Source: a virus. Taken from it: a stretch of DNA of 64,000 nt. The DNA is taken from positions 1-64,000 of the IMG/VR virus record IMGVR_UViG_3300020034_000008; one strand, written 5' to 3'. A program made the position numbers and the translations under genes. Position 1 is the first letter of the stretch. The number at the start of each line of letters is the position of its first letter. Shown here piece after piece: positions 31,829 through 40,941 of this stretch. The notes beneath the pieces are model-generated. The model was given only the letters and a program-made list of their open reading frames with translations, was not told where the DNA came from and ran no database searches.

Positions 31829-31849
31829 GTACCGATAAATAGTCGGTAC
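31829..31849 (+). other. hairpin before the sheath gene
   Basis: GTACCGA (31829-31835) pairs with TCGGTAC (31843-31849) around a seven-base loop, 19 bases before the sheath ATG. Stem and loop sizes are like those before the capsid gene. It is not followed by a U-run. A role in mRNA maturation is a guess. Confidence 0.4.
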
Positions 31850-31868
31850 CAAACAAGGGAGTCTACAG

Positions 31869-33635
31869 ATGGCCGAAATGTTAAGCCCCGGTGTGCAGTT
31901 TACAGAGCCGCGCACGGCTCCCAACGATGTGCCCAGTGCATCCACAGCTGTTGGTTTGATGCTTGGCATTGCCGAACGTGGGCCAATCAATGATGCACAA
32001 CTTATCGGTGACTTTGGTACCTACGTGCGAATTTTCGGTAACTACTACCTTGGTAGCCCGCTGCCTGGAAGTGTTAAAGGATTCTTCGATAACGGCGGCA
32101 AGTCTCTGTGGGTTACTCGCGTTGGGCACTATACAACGATCACTGATGCAACTACGCTCGATGCTGTTAAAGCTATTTATCAATTGCAAGGTGATGGTCC
32201 TGCGAATACAGCGCTTATCTCTGCGTCGTCACATGGCCAGCACGGCAATGCTCTGTCTGTCACAACTGCACGAGTTAACACTCTGATTGCGAAAACAACG
32301 GCACTGTTAGCTGCGTCTGCGCAGTTGTCTGCACCTCTTGACGACGTTAGACGAGTTTACGTTGGTGCTCAACTTCTTCTTGCAGATGCTGGTACACCTT
32401 CACAGCACGCGCGTGTAGTTGTTACACGAGTTGATTCAGCTCAAAAGCTGGTATATTTTATATCAACTACGCCTACTGGTGCTATTGCGTCTGGTGGCAC
32501 AGTTACTCTTGAAGAGTCTGACATATCGATCTTGCGCGAAGGATCGTTTATTGAGAGAATTTCTCGCCTTGCTATGTCAACGTTGGCTGGAGAGTTATAC
32601 TTCAAGGATAAAATCAACAATAAAGATCCTGTACGTCAGATTGAAGTTACAACTGACAGTGCGTTGGCTGCAACTAATGCCGTTGATCCTCGTCCGCTTG
32701 TTGTTACAAGTCAGCCACTAACTACTGGCTCTGACGGTACTACACCTAATGATGTTGACCATGTTGGAAGTTCTGCTTCTGCCACTGGTTTATACTCGTT
32801 TGATGTCATTAGCCAAGGTAATCTTTTAGCAATCCCTGGACGTCCTACACTAGCTGTGCATAACGGAATTATTACATACGCTGAAGCACGTAAGACGCTA
32901 TTTGCTATTCTGGCTGTTAACAAAGGCCAAACACCTATACAGGCTCTTACTTATGTGCAAACTACGGCTAATTTGTTCAGTGAGTACGCTGCTGTATATT
33001 ATCCTTGGATAAAGATTGCTGATGCAACTACTGGTCAGCTTGTTGACCATACTCCTGAAGGTATGATTATGGGTGACTACGCTCGCACAGACGCTACGCG
33101 CGGAGTGCAGAAAGCACCTGCAGGAACGCCGGATGGGCGATTGATTAATGCTCTTGGACCAGAACGTGTGCTTACTCAAACTGACCGTGATTTGCTGTAC
33201 CCTGCCAACATTAACCCGATTATTGCACCTACTGGGCAGGGGACGATTACGTATGGTTCGCGTACGTTGTCGTCGGGTGACTTCCGGCAGATAAACGTGC
33301 GCCGTGTGTTCCTCTTTTTCAAGTTGTCGTTAGATGCAGGTACAGCGTGGGTTGTGTTCGAAGAGAACAACTCACAGACTCGCGGTAAGGTGCGTAAGAC
33401 TGTGGCCGCGTTCTGCTTGCGCCAGTGGCGCAAGGGTGTGTTGATGGGTGACAAAGCATCGAACGCTTTTATAGTTCAGTGTGATGAAGACAACAATCCA
33501 CCTTCTGTAATTAATGCTGGACAACTCGTGTGTAGTGTTAGCTTGGCTGTTTCACGACCTGCCGAGTTTGTTACCTTTGAATTGCGACAGGATACGCGTA
33601 GCGCCGATGCAGAATTAGCGGCTGCTGGTCTTTAA
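31869..33635 (+). CDS. contractile tail sheath protein
   Basis: A 588-aa protein beginning MAEMLSPGVQFTEPR, a standard sheath opening. The N-terminal part has the FGxYVRIFGNYY and VKGFFDNGGKSLWVTRV motifs typical of sheaths, and the C-terminal 180 residues (ALGPERVLTQTDRDLLYPANINPI onward) are the conserved core ending FVTFELRQ. It wraps the tube and contracts at infection. It defines this phage as a myovirus. Confidence 0.92.
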   Translation: MAEMLSPGVQFTEPRTAPNDVPSASTAVGLMLGIAERGPINDAQLIGDFGTYVRIFGNYYLGSPLPGSVKGFFDNGGKSLWVTRVGHYTTITDATTLDAVKAIYQLQGDGPANTALISASSHGQHGNALSVTTARVNTLIAKTTALLAASAQLSAPLDDVRRVYVGAQLLLADAGTPSQHARVVVTRVDSAQKLVYFISTTPTGAIASGGTVTLEESDISILREGSFIERISRLAMSTLAGELYFKDKINNKDPVRQIEVTTDSALAATNAVDPRPLVVTSQPLTTGSDGTTPNDVDHVGSSASATGLYSFDVISQGNLLAIPGRPTLAVHNGIITYAEARKTLFAILAVNKGQTPIQALTYVQTTANLFSEYAAVYYPWIKIADATTGQLVDHTPEGMIMGDYARTDATRGVQKAPAGTPDGRLINALGPERVLTQTDRDLLYPANINPIIAPTGQGTITYGSRTLSSGDFRQINVRRVFLFFKLSLDAGTAWVVFEENNSQTRGKVRKTVAAFCLRQWRKGVLMGDKASNAFIVQCDEDNNPPSVINAGQLVCSVSLAVSRPAEFVTFELRQDTRSADAELAAAGL

Positions 33636-33660
33636 TCTGTAACTTTACTAGGAGATATAA

Positions 33661-33693
33661 ATGTCACGTACCAGCGTTGAGACTAACAACTAA
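33661..33693 (+). pseudogene. remnant of the tube gene start
   Basis: Ten codons (MSRTSVETNN) follow a good AGGAGATATAA site right after the sheath, exactly where the tube gene is expected. The first seven residues MSRTSVE are the same as the start of the true tube gene at 34326, but the codons for Ser, Arg and Thr differ. The HNH gene lies between the two. It reads like the original tube start left behind when the HNH gene entered. Confidence 0.6.
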
Positions 33694-33696
33694 ACC

Positions 33697-34320
33697 ATGC
33701 CGTTCGGTCTCATTAAACGAAGGTTTGGCATAGAACGAGCGTGTGCTTGTGGCTGTGGTCTGCTATTACCAAAAACTGTCTATCACGGTAAGATGCGTGA
33801 GAAATATGGTAAATACCCGCGCTTTATAGTTGGTCACGCAACTAGAGATCCTAAAATAAAGTTGCTTATAAAAGGAAGACCAGACGTTATAAAGCAGTGG
33901 TTGATAGACAACGAAGGTAAGTTTAAGTGTCAGTGTGGAGGATGTGACAGAACTATTAAGTTACAACGAGACTACCACAGTAAAGGTGTGCCTCAATACG
34001 CGCATGGACACCACCCGAATAGTTCCAAAAGCTCTGCACAGTTGGAGTTAGGTATAAATACTATTAGGCGCAAATTTTTAATGGCAGACCGTGTAGACGC
34101 TCTTGTCAGGTATGACTATCTGTGCGCAGTTTGTGGGTGGGGTGGTAAAGATAACGTTAAATATTTTGAATTTGACCACATTGTTCCTATCGCTAAAGGT
34201 GGGCTAACATGTGCCGATAATTGTCAACCATTGTGTCGTACATGCCACAAAGCAAAAACTAAACAAGATAACAAAGAACGAACCACCCATGTTGTTGGGC
34301 AAGGGTTTAGAGGAGCGTAG
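33697..34320 (+). CDS. HNH homing endonuclease
   Basis: A 207-aa nuclease. Residues 140-190 form the HNH core: CAVCGWGG (Cys143/146), FEFDHIVPIAKGG (His161), DNCQPLCRTCHKAK (Asn175, Cys180/183, His184). The N-terminal 110 residues contain two copies of a Cys/Gly-rich unit (ACACGCG and CQCGGC, each followed by an aromatic stretch and GH), probably DNA-binding. It sits between sheath and tube and its 3' end supplies the ribosome site (GAGGAG) for the tube gene. Such genes spread by cutting phage genomes that lack them. Confidence 0.88.
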   Translation: MPFGLIKRRFGIERACACGCGLLLPKTVYHGKMREKYGKYPRFIVGHATRDPKIKLLIKGRPDVIKQWLIDNEGKFKCQCGGCDRTIKLQRDYHSKGVPQYAHGHHPNSSKSSAQLELGINTIRRKFLMADRVDALVRYDYLCAVCGWGGKDNVKYFEFDHIVPIAKGGLTCADNCQPLCRTCHKAKTKQDNKERTTHVVGQGFRGA

Positions 34321-34325
34321 TATAC

Positions 34326-34793
34326 ATGAGTAGAACTAGCGTTGAGGACCCCCTTAAGGTTTTTAGATTCGTTGTTGAGATCAACGGAATGGCTAAGGCT
34401 GGGTTCATGGAATGCTCTGGCCTTGAACGTACCTCTGACGTTACAGAGTATCGTGAAGGTGGAGACAACTCTACTCCTCGCAAATCACCTGGCTTGTCCA
34501 AGTTCAGCGACATTACGTTGAAGCGTGGGCAGGTGATGGATGAGGGGCAGAATGATCTTTACAATTGGTCTCAAGAGGTGTTTGATGTCGAGTCTCTTGG
34601 TGTTGACGTGCGCGACTTCCGTCGCGATGTTGACATTGTTGTATTCGAGCGTGGCGGTTTGGAAGCTATTCGTTGGCGCGTACATAACGCTTTTCCGTCG
34701 CGATTTAAGACACCAGACATGAACGCTACCAGTAGTGACGATGCAATTGAAGAGATGGTATTGACATACGAGGGATTTCAGAAAGTCGTTTAG
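34326..34793 (+). CDS. tail tube protein (T4 gp19-like)
   Basis: A 155-aa inner tube subunit. FRFVVEINGMAKAGFMECSGL and the following GGDNSTPRKSPGL are the conserved N-terminal part of myovirus tubes; the C-terminus ends VLTYEGFQKVV. Its start duplicates the small remnant at 33661 with changed codons. It stacks inside the sheath as the DNA channel. Confidence 0.88.
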   Translation: MSRTSVEDPLKVFRFVVEINGMAKAGFMECSGLERTSDVTEYREGGDNSTPRKSPGLSKFSDITLKRGQVMDEGQNDLYNWSQEVFDVESLGVDVRDFRRDVDIVVFERGGLEAIRWRVHNAFPSRFKTPDMNATSSDDAIEEMVLTYEGFQKVV

Positions 34794-34856
34794 TTAAACG
34801 AAGTTTGACTGTTATTTTATTTGCACTGAGATAGTCATGCACAGGAGAATTGACAT

Positions 34857-35684
34857 ATGGGCGACATGGAAAATACTGAAGAGACACCGGAGGACCAACC
34901 AGCGGCTTTAATTTCGCCGTTTTCTACTAACGTTAAGTTTCCTTTAGATTTACCTGGAGGATACCTTGATGCTAGTGGAGTATTACATAAAGCTATTACT
35001 TTGCGCCCAACTACAGGCGTAGAAGAAGACATCTTGGTAGACGACGGTCGTACCGAAGTCAACAAAATGCGAGACGTTCTGGCTAACTGCCTCGTCAAAC
35101 TTGGGCCATACGACGTTGCTACTGCTAAAGTAGGCGACGTTTACAAGGTGCTTGACGGTATGTTTGCTACGGATCGCGCTTTTGCGCAGATAGTGTTGCG
35201 TTGTATCTCTGTCCCTGAAGGTGACAAGATTCGCTTCACGCAACACTGTTTGCAAAAAATGTGTGGCAAGGACTGGAATAACGTTCTTGATTTAAGCACG
35301 TTTCCTGTTAAGCCTATTGTTGAAGCTAAAGCAGAGTATGACTTTGTTCTTCCACAAAGTGGAGATAAAGTTAAGTTCCGGTTATTGCACGCTAGTGATG
35401 ATCAGCTGATCAGTGAGTTGCAGACTCGCTACCCGACACAGCTTGTGTCTGCTATCATGTGGCTGCACATGGTATCTATAAACGGCAAGAAGGTTCCTGC
35501 TCCTCGTGACTTGCAGAAGATGAGCAGCTTTGACCGCGCGTCTTTACGCAAGGTAATGGAGCAAGCAAACGGCGGGGTGGATTTGAGCTACAGCGCTCAG
35601 TGTCCTAAGTGTAGAAACGTTGTGCCAGGTGCTCTGAGGCTTGACAGTTCTTTTTTTCTCCTCTCGTCGGGCTCACCAGACTAG
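34857..35684 (+). CDS. tail assembly chaperone, short form
   Basis: A 275-aa protein in the slot between tube and tape measure, where tail chaperones are found. It is acidic and largely alpha/beta, with a CPKC pair near the end. A T_TTT_TTT slippery site lies 25 bases before its stop, so a fraction of ribosomes should make a longer form by a -1 shift. Chaperones of this type coat the tape measure during tail assembly. Confidence 0.75.
   Translation: MGDMENTEETPEDQPAALISPFSTNVKFPLDLPGGYLDASGVLHKAITLRPTTGVEEDILVDDGRTEVNKMRDVLANCLVKLGPYDVATAKVGDVYKVLDGMFATDRAFAQIVLRCISVPEGDKIRFTQHCLQKMCGKDWNNVLDLSTFPVKPIVEAKAEYDFVLPQSGDKVKFRLLHASDDQLISELQTRYPTQLVSAIMWLHMVSINGKKVPAPRDLQKMSSFDRASLRKVMEQANGGVDLSYSAQCPKCRNVVPGALRLDSSFFLLSSGSPD
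35651..35657 (+). promoter_or_regulatory. -1 frameshift slippery site
   Basis: Seven T lie in frame as T TTT TTT (codons at 35652 and 35655), an ideal heptamer for simultaneous -1 slippage. The zero frame stops at 35682, while the -1 frame stays open to 35905. No stimulating structure was worked out. Confidence 0.7.
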
Positions 35685-35905
35685 CTAGCTACGACGGAGA
35701 GCATGAGAATTTTACAGCGCTAGATTTAGACATGTTGTTACTTGGCGTTAAGCTAAGGTGGCAACCAAGTGAGATAGCTGCATTAACATCTAAACGTAGA
35801 ATGAAACTATCAAGATATTTGATGGCCCAAACACAGAAAAACTCTGCACCAATAGAAGACACAAACAAGCGATCGAAGAGAGTGCTGTTTACACCACCTA
35901 AATAG
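35657..35905 (+). CDS. tail chaperone frameshift extension (-1 frame)
   Basis: Reading in the -1 frame from 35657 gives 82 residues, with FTALDLDMLLLGVKLRW and a basic end (TNKRSKRVLFTPPK), before TAG at 35903-35905, three bases before the tape measure start. Joined to codons 1-267 of the short form, it makes a 349-aa protein. This region otherwise has no gene. The layout matches the G/GT arrangement of tail chaperones. Confidence 0.75.
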   Translation, partial: SPLVGLTRLASYDGEHENFTALDLDMLLLGVKLRWQPSEIAALTSKRRMKLSRYLMAQTQKNSAPIEDTNKRSKRVLFTPPK

Positions 35906-35907
35906 AA

Positions 35908-37812
35908 ATGAATAGCTTCACATCCAGATTTGGTATTCTGTTCTACGCAGACACCAAACAAGCTGAGTCGGGCTTGCAAAGACTATCAGGCATGTTTAGT
36001 AACATGCATCTTAGTCTTATGGCCATGCAGAACATTTCTGGCCATGCCTTCTCAGCTATGTCTGACGCTATTATAGGGTCTGTTAAGGCTCTAGTTGGTA
36101 CAGCGGCTGAGATGGAGAAGACAGAAGCTCTGTTTATGTTTGCTTTCAGGGACATGGGTGAGGACGCTCATAAAGTCTTTGAGGCTGCACAGGAAGCTGG
36201 TCTAAGGTCTATACAGACTACAAAAGAGATTATAGATATTACCAAAGATTTAAAGCTCATGGGCAAGGTTAATATATTTGACCCAGAGATGCCTAAGCTT
36301 ATGGACTCTACTAAAACCAAATCGTTAGAGTTAGTAGACGTTATTGGTGATATGGCATCTCAGCTTCAGTTTGGAACTCGTTCAGCTAAGTTCGGTTTGA
36401 TGGCTTTGTTGAACGGTGACTGGAACTCAGCTAAGCGACACCTTGATCCGATTGCTGGCGTAATCAAAGAGTATAAAGCTGCAATGCAAGGCGCAGGAGA
36501 TCAACAAGAACGACTACGTCGTATTGCTCCTCTGTTAGCTCGTGACTTCGGTGGCGCTGCCGATGCTATGAAGAGTACCTGGGAATTCATCTCAATGCAG
36601 ATGACAGACATTGGGGAAAAGTTGCTGAACACATTCGGCAAACCAATGATGAATTCATTAAAAGTATCACTTCGTGAGTTTCAGAATTTCTTTGTTGGCA
36701 ATCCTGATGGTATTATTCTTAAAGAGAATATTCATCGATTAGATGCGATGAAAGATGTCTTTGCAGATATGGGCGAGAAGCTCGGGTTTGCTGCTGTGTT
36801 TGTCAAAGACGTGGCACTTGGTTTGTTTGAAATACTACGCACACATCCTGGCATTATAAAGATTGTAGCCCAATTTGCTATAGCTGCTACAATTTTAACT
36901 GGCATAATAGCTACTGTTATAGGTTTGAAAGTCGCCTTAATGGCACTTGTATATGCTGGTCCAATGGGGGCAATTATAGCTGCCCTATCATTAGGAGCAT
37001 TTCTTATTGGTAAGTGGGCTGTAGGCGGTGAGGGGATTATAGACACCTTCTATAAATTTAGAATTGTGTCTATTGGCGTAATGGAGATCCTCTCCACAAT
37101 GTCTGGGCATACAGCACAACTAAGCGAAGAGACAGTTAAGTTAGCTAACGAAAAAGGTGTGCTTGGTCTTATAATCAAGATCGGTATGTTTGCCTATCGT
37201 GTTAGTCGTGTGTTGGACGGCATCAAAGACGCCATTATGAATAACATAGGTATTATTCAGACAGCGTTTATGCCAGCGTGGGAAGCTGTAGATGGAATTC
37301 TTGCTAGCTTAGGTATGAAAGCTACAACATCATCTGATAAATGGCATGATGCAGGTAAAACCATTGGTGAAGTAATGACAGCTATAGCTGTTGCTATTGG
37401 TACTGTTGTCTCAGCTTTAGCTCAAATTACTGCATGGATTGTAGAGAATAAACCTGCTTTAATGGTTGTTGCTGGCGCACTTGGTGTAATTGTTGCTGCT
37501 AAAACAGCAACATTTGGCGCTGGAGTTTATGCAGGTTCAAAACTGGCACCTATATTAGATAAAGGTTACGGAGAGAAAGTTGAAGATGCCTTCTTCGGCG
37601 GCAAAGAACGCAAAGCTGAAGCTGAGGCTACATCTGCAACTACCACAGAGTTAAGACAGAAAAGACAAGCAAGAAAAGAGGCAGGTAGTGCTAGTGGTAC
37701 TAACTCTGTTATAAACATCCACAATTATGTAGACGGTGAGAAAGCTGCGCTTAAGCGCTACGAGATTGCTGGTGCTCGCGGTACGTTCAACATGACTCAG
37801 GATGTAGAGTAG
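35908..37812 (+). CDS. tape measure protein
   Basis: A 634-aa protein that sets tail length and occupies the tube lumen. It is mostly helix, with a run of hydrophobic segments in residues about 310-365 (ILTGIIATVIGLKVALMALVY) and 500-550, as usual in tape measures. It begins three bases after the chaperone extension. The length would suit a tail of roughly 90-100 nm by the usual rule; this is an estimate. Confidence 0.8.
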   Translation: MNSFTSRFGILFYADTKQAESGLQRLSGMFSNMHLSLMAMQNISGHAFSAMSDAIIGSVKALVGTAAEMEKTEALFMFAFRDMGEDAHKVFEAAQEAGLRSIQTTKEIIDITKDLKLMGKVNIFDPEMPKLMDSTKTKSLELVDVIGDMASQLQFGTRSAKFGLMALLNGDWNSAKRHLDPIAGVIKEYKAAMQGAGDQQERLRRIAPLLARDFGGAADAMKSTWEFISMQMTDIGEKLLNTFGKPMMNSLKVSLREFQNFFVGNPDGIILKENIHRLDAMKDVFADMGEKLGFAAVFVKDVALGLFEILRTHPGIIKIVAQFAIAATILTGIIATVIGLKVALMALVYAGPMGAIIAALSLGAFLIGKWAVGGEGIIDTFYKFRIVSIGVMEILSTMSGHTAQLSEETVKLANEKGVLGLIIKIGMFAYRVSRVLDGIKDAIMNNIGIIQTAFMPAWEAVDGILASLGMKATTSSDKWHDAGKTIGEVMTAIAVAIGTVVSALAQITAWIVENKPALMVVAGALGVIVAAKTATFGAGVYAGSKLAPILDKGYGEKVEDAFFGGKERKAEAEATSATTTELRQKRQARKEAGSASGTNSVINIHNYVDGEKAALKRYEIAGARGTFNMTQDVE

Positions 37813-38666
37813 TGGCTATTCTTCTTCGTAACCCTCTCGCTCCTGGCGGTGCTTCTGCGTTCTCACGGCTTGCGCCACGTCCTCCAATCGTGGCTGGCGT
37901 TATCGCCGTTGCGTTCCGCCATCCGACTCCCCCGGTGTCTCGTGTGCCTGCTGGTGCGCGTATAGCTCCTGTCGAACGCGGTGCAGGCTCTGTTGGGCCA
38001 CCTGTGGCACGTTTTGAGAGAGACAATGCAGGTTTTGTTAGTCCTAAAGTCGATAAAGGTAGACTGACTAATTTGCGCACACGTCGTGCTCATTTTTTCA
38101 TGTTTAACCCAACAGAGATTAATCGTACAGACGGTTGGTCTTGGTCTTCACACAGAGTCCCTGGTGCATCTCATCCTGTTGTCTCTGGCGGCTCTGGTGG
38201 TGATAGGAAGATTTCATTTACTCTCTACTTTGACGCTGACAGAGGGCGCTCTGACAGTCGACGAGAAGGTACAGGTGAGGCTTCGCTAGACTTAACCATG
38301 GAACTTAATGCTTGGCGCTCAATGACTTATCCACAGGACTCTCGTAGCAACTCTCTTCCCGAGCGTGGTCCAGGTAGGTTCATATTGAACTATGGGCCAC
38401 TGTTTAATGGAATTGAAGTTGTTGTAGACTCTGTTAATGTTAATGTAATAAGTATGACTCCTAAGCTACAACCTATGCGCGCTGTCGTGTCGATAGATTT
38501 AACAGAAGTTGTACGTAAGAGTATATTCTCAACAGACGAATTGCGCCTACCAGCCACCTCTGGAAAACTTCAATTTGATCTTGGCACTGCTCTTATTACA
38601 TCGTCTGAGGCTTTTGATGTTGTAGAGGGTGGTGAAATCGATAACGGTGGAGCAGGGCCACTATAA
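37812..38666 (+). CDS. CIS tube-like baseplate protein, 284 aa
   Basis: GTG 37812 overlaps the tape measure stop. After a Pro/Arg-rich N-terminus, HFFMFNPTEINRTDGW and the SGGSGGDRKISFTLYFDAD segment match the N-terminal domain of contractile injection system tube-initiator proteins. It likely joins the tube to the hub. It is followed by a LysM protein, as in related systems. Confidence 0.7.
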   Translation: MAILLRNPLAPGGASAFSRLAPRPPIVAGVIAVAFRHPTPPVSRVPAGARIAPVERGAGSVGPPVARFERDNAGFVSPKVDKGRLTNLRTRRAHFFMFNPTEINRTDGWSWSSHRVPGASHPVVSGGSGGDRKISFTLYFDADRGRSDSRREGTGEASLDLTMELNAWRSMTYPQDSRSNSLPERGPGRFILNYGPLFNGIEVVVDSVNVNVISMTPKLQPMRAVVSIDLTEVVRKSIFSTDELRLPATSGKLQFDLGTALITSSEAFDVVEGGEIDNGGAGPL

Positions 38667-39046
38667 TGTCTGTAAGTGAAGAGAGCCGATACAACTTTAC
38701 GGTGCGTATGCGCCAGGTTGATATGGCTGGTCAATTGGTTGAGCCAGAAAGGCTTGACCTTCCTTACCCGCGTACACCTGTTATTCGACGCAGTCGTCCT
38801 GATTTGCACGAGTACAAGGTTCGCGAAGGTGACACTTGGAGTAATATTGCTTCACGCTTTCTGCGTGGACGCTCTGATTTGTGGTGGGTTATTGCTGAGT
38901 TTACAGGGGTTGTAGACACATTCGAAGAGTTAGTTGTAGGAGCTATTCTTCGCATTCCGTCGTTTGAGATGGTGATGTTTGATGTGTTGAATTTCGCTAT
39001 TGAGCAGCCGCGTAGAGACTCTGCATTCACTGACGAAGGTACGTAA
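38666..39046 (+). CDS. LysM-domain baseplate protein, 126 aa
   Basis: ATG overlaps the previous stop. Residues about 48-98 form a LysM domain (EYKVREGDTWSNIASRFLRG, with GAILRIPS at its end). In myoviruses such proteins bind the hub or peptidoglycan at the tail tip. It is the size of T4 gp53-type wedge parts. Confidence 0.8.
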   Translation: MSVSEESRYNFTVRMRQVDMAGQLVEPERLDLPYPRTPVIRRSRPDLHEYKVREGDTWSNIASRFLRGRSDLWWVIAEFTGVVDTFEELVVGAILRIPSFEMVMFDVLNFAIEQPRRDSAFTDEGT

Positions 39047-39048
39047 CA

Positions 39049-40398
39049 GTGGCAAAGGGTGATGTCTATACAGACTATATGTACCCGATGGTCATCGTTA
39101 GAACCACGGCTGGATCTGTATTTGACACAGAAGTCATTGAACGTATGACGTCTTTTGAGTTTCATGATGAGTTGAATAAGGTTGATATGGCAAGGCTTCA
39201 CATTAGCTATGATGAAGCCTTTGCGAGAAATGATCCGTTCGAAATTGATTCACGTTGGATTTTTCGTTGGGGTTATCCTCACGACATGTCTAATCCGCGT
39301 GAGATGAGACTAAAGTTCTACGAGCCAGACTTTCCGCAAGATGGTGCGCCTGTTTGTCTGTTAACGTTTATGGCTGCTGGAGCTATTAAACTTACACAGG
39401 TAAAGAAGGCATCAAATTGGGGTTTAGTAACAACATCTGAGATCGCAAAGAAATTAGCTAAGCGATATCATCTAAAGTCAGACGTAGATGATTCGAATGA
39501 TAAGATGCCTGAACCATATATGCAGCCTTCCAACTTAAGTGATTGGGAGTATCTACATATGCTGGCAGATGAAGCTGACTTTGAAGTTGTTATTGAGAAC
39601 GGTATATTGTTCTACAAGAGTAGAGATACTAAGCGTAATGAGGCTCCAAGAGTGGAACTTGTATATGGTGGTGACTATATGCCATCGCCATTGCTTCGCT
39701 TCCACCCTAAAATCTCAGGTAAAAAGGGCAAAGTTAAAGTCTCGTCTGCAAATACAAAATCAGGTAAGCATGCGCAGAGTGTGGCATCTAATGCGACTAC
39801 TAGTCAGAAAACATCTTTAGGCCATTTGCCACCACAGCCTGCACACCCGATAGACGTTGACTCGCACCCTAAAGGTACTGTTGATAGAGAAGTAAGTGCT
39901 ATGGGCGAGACTAAAAAGAAAACGATCTTCAGTGCAGAGCTAGAGACTGGTGTATTAACTGGACTTGAGTTGAAAGACTCTGCTGATCATTCAATTACAA
40001 GTGCAACTACACAAGATAATAAAGCTAAACAACTTGCCACATCTATAAAGAGAAGCTTCTTAGAGCGTGCAGTTGAAGCTGAAGCTGAGTGCATTGGTAG
40101 TCCACGTTTCCGTGCGAAGATCAATTTCAGCATTCAGGTACCTGAACGTAGATTAAGCGGACTTTGGTATGGACATGGCGCTGTACACAAGATTGACAGC
40201 AATGGGTATAACACACGCTTAGACCTTAAGCGTGGCGCGTACAATGTACCTAAAGCTAAACGCACCAAAGATGCACCAAAGACTAACGACAGTGGTGTTA
40301 AAGGTGCAGGAGATTTGCTTAAGATTTATGGTGTAGACGTCAACGACGGTGTAAACGGCTTTCTGTTTGGTCCACGTAGGTCAGTAGATTCAAAGTAA
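39049..40398 (+). CDS. baseplate hub protein (gpD/gp27-like)
   Basis: A 449-aa protein from GTG 39049. The beta-barrel start (YMYPMVIVRTTAGSVFD) and the middle part with NLSDWEYLHMLADEADFEV are typical of late control gene D and gp27-like hubs. Residues about 225-310 form a low-complexity Ser/Thr/Lys-rich insert. It makes the hub onto which the spike and tube fit. Confidence 0.8.
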   Translation: MAKGDVYTDYMYPMVIVRTTAGSVFDTEVIERMTSFEFHDELNKVDMARLHISYDEAFARNDPFEIDSRWIFRWGYPHDMSNPREMRLKFYEPDFPQDGAPVCLLTFMAAGAIKLTQVKKASNWGLVTTSEIAKKLAKRYHLKSDVDDSNDKMPEPYMQPSNLSDWEYLHMLADEADFEVVIENGILFYKSRDTKRNEAPRVELVYGGDYMPSPLLRFHPKISGKKGKVKVSSANTKSGKHAQSVASNATTSQKTSLGHLPPQPAHPIDVDSHPKGTVDREVSAMGETKKKTIFSAELETGVLTGLELKDSADHSITSATTQDNKAKQLATSIKRSFLERAVEAEAECIGSPRFRAKINFSIQVPERRLSGLWYGHGAVHKIDSNGYNTRLDLKRGAYNVPKAKRTKDAPKTNDSGVKGAGDLLKIYGVDVNDGVNGFLFGPRRSVDSK

Positions 40399-40404
40399 CC
40401 TAAA

Positions 40405-40941
40405 GTGAAATATAATGGCAAATATTTTGGACTTGTACGAGATACAAATGATCCAGAGCAACGAGGAAGGATACGTTTATTCTGCCCGGAGGTTATGGGC
40501 GGGATCGACAATGCAAATCAATGGCTTGATTGGGCACTCCCGTGTTTTCCATGGTTCGTCAATCAAGGTATTGGACTCAATTTCATCCCACCCAAAGGTG
40601 ACGTGTGGGGAGTTTGGGTTGAATTTAGACAGGCCGATATAAAGTACCCAATCTGGACAGGTGTATTTCCTCTTGGCAACTTACGAGTAGATCAAACAAA
40701 AACAACATTCCAAGCTGAAGAAAGACTATTACTTGGTAAGGATGCAGATGAAGCGGCTGTATTGGGAAATACGTTTGTTAGTTTCTTTAATGAGTTCTTT
40801 GATCAGATTACAATTGAGACACACCCAACAGCGGTTGGACCGTCTGGACCACCGTTGAACATTGCTGCTTATTCGGCTCTTAAGGCGAAATTAAACACAC
40901 TGCTTAGTAACTATGTGTTTGTAAAGAAGACTTCGCCATGA
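40405..40941 (+). CDS. baseplate spike, gpV/gp5 OB-fold protein
   Basis: GTG 40405 opens a 178-aa protein whose first 100 residues are the OB-fold of gp5/VgrG proteins (YFGLVRDTNDPEQRGRIRLF, then PPKGDVWGVWVEF). It should form the trimeric tip of the hub. There is no lysozyme domain and the C-terminal part is short. Confidence 0.8.
   Translation: MKYNGKYFGLVRDTNDPEQRGRIRLFCPEVMGGIDNANQWLDWALPCFPWFVNQGIGLNFIPPKGDVWGVWVEFRQADIKYPIWTGVFPLGNLRVDQTKTTFQAEERLLLGKDADEAAVLGNTFVSFFNEFFDQITIETHPTAVGPSGPPLNIAAYSALKAKLNTLLSNYVFVKKTSP

Noticed and set aside
33661-34326. Group I intron in the tube gene
   Set aside because: The tube gene has its own full start after the HNH gene, and I saw no catalytic intron core; a free-standing homing gene explains the layout better.
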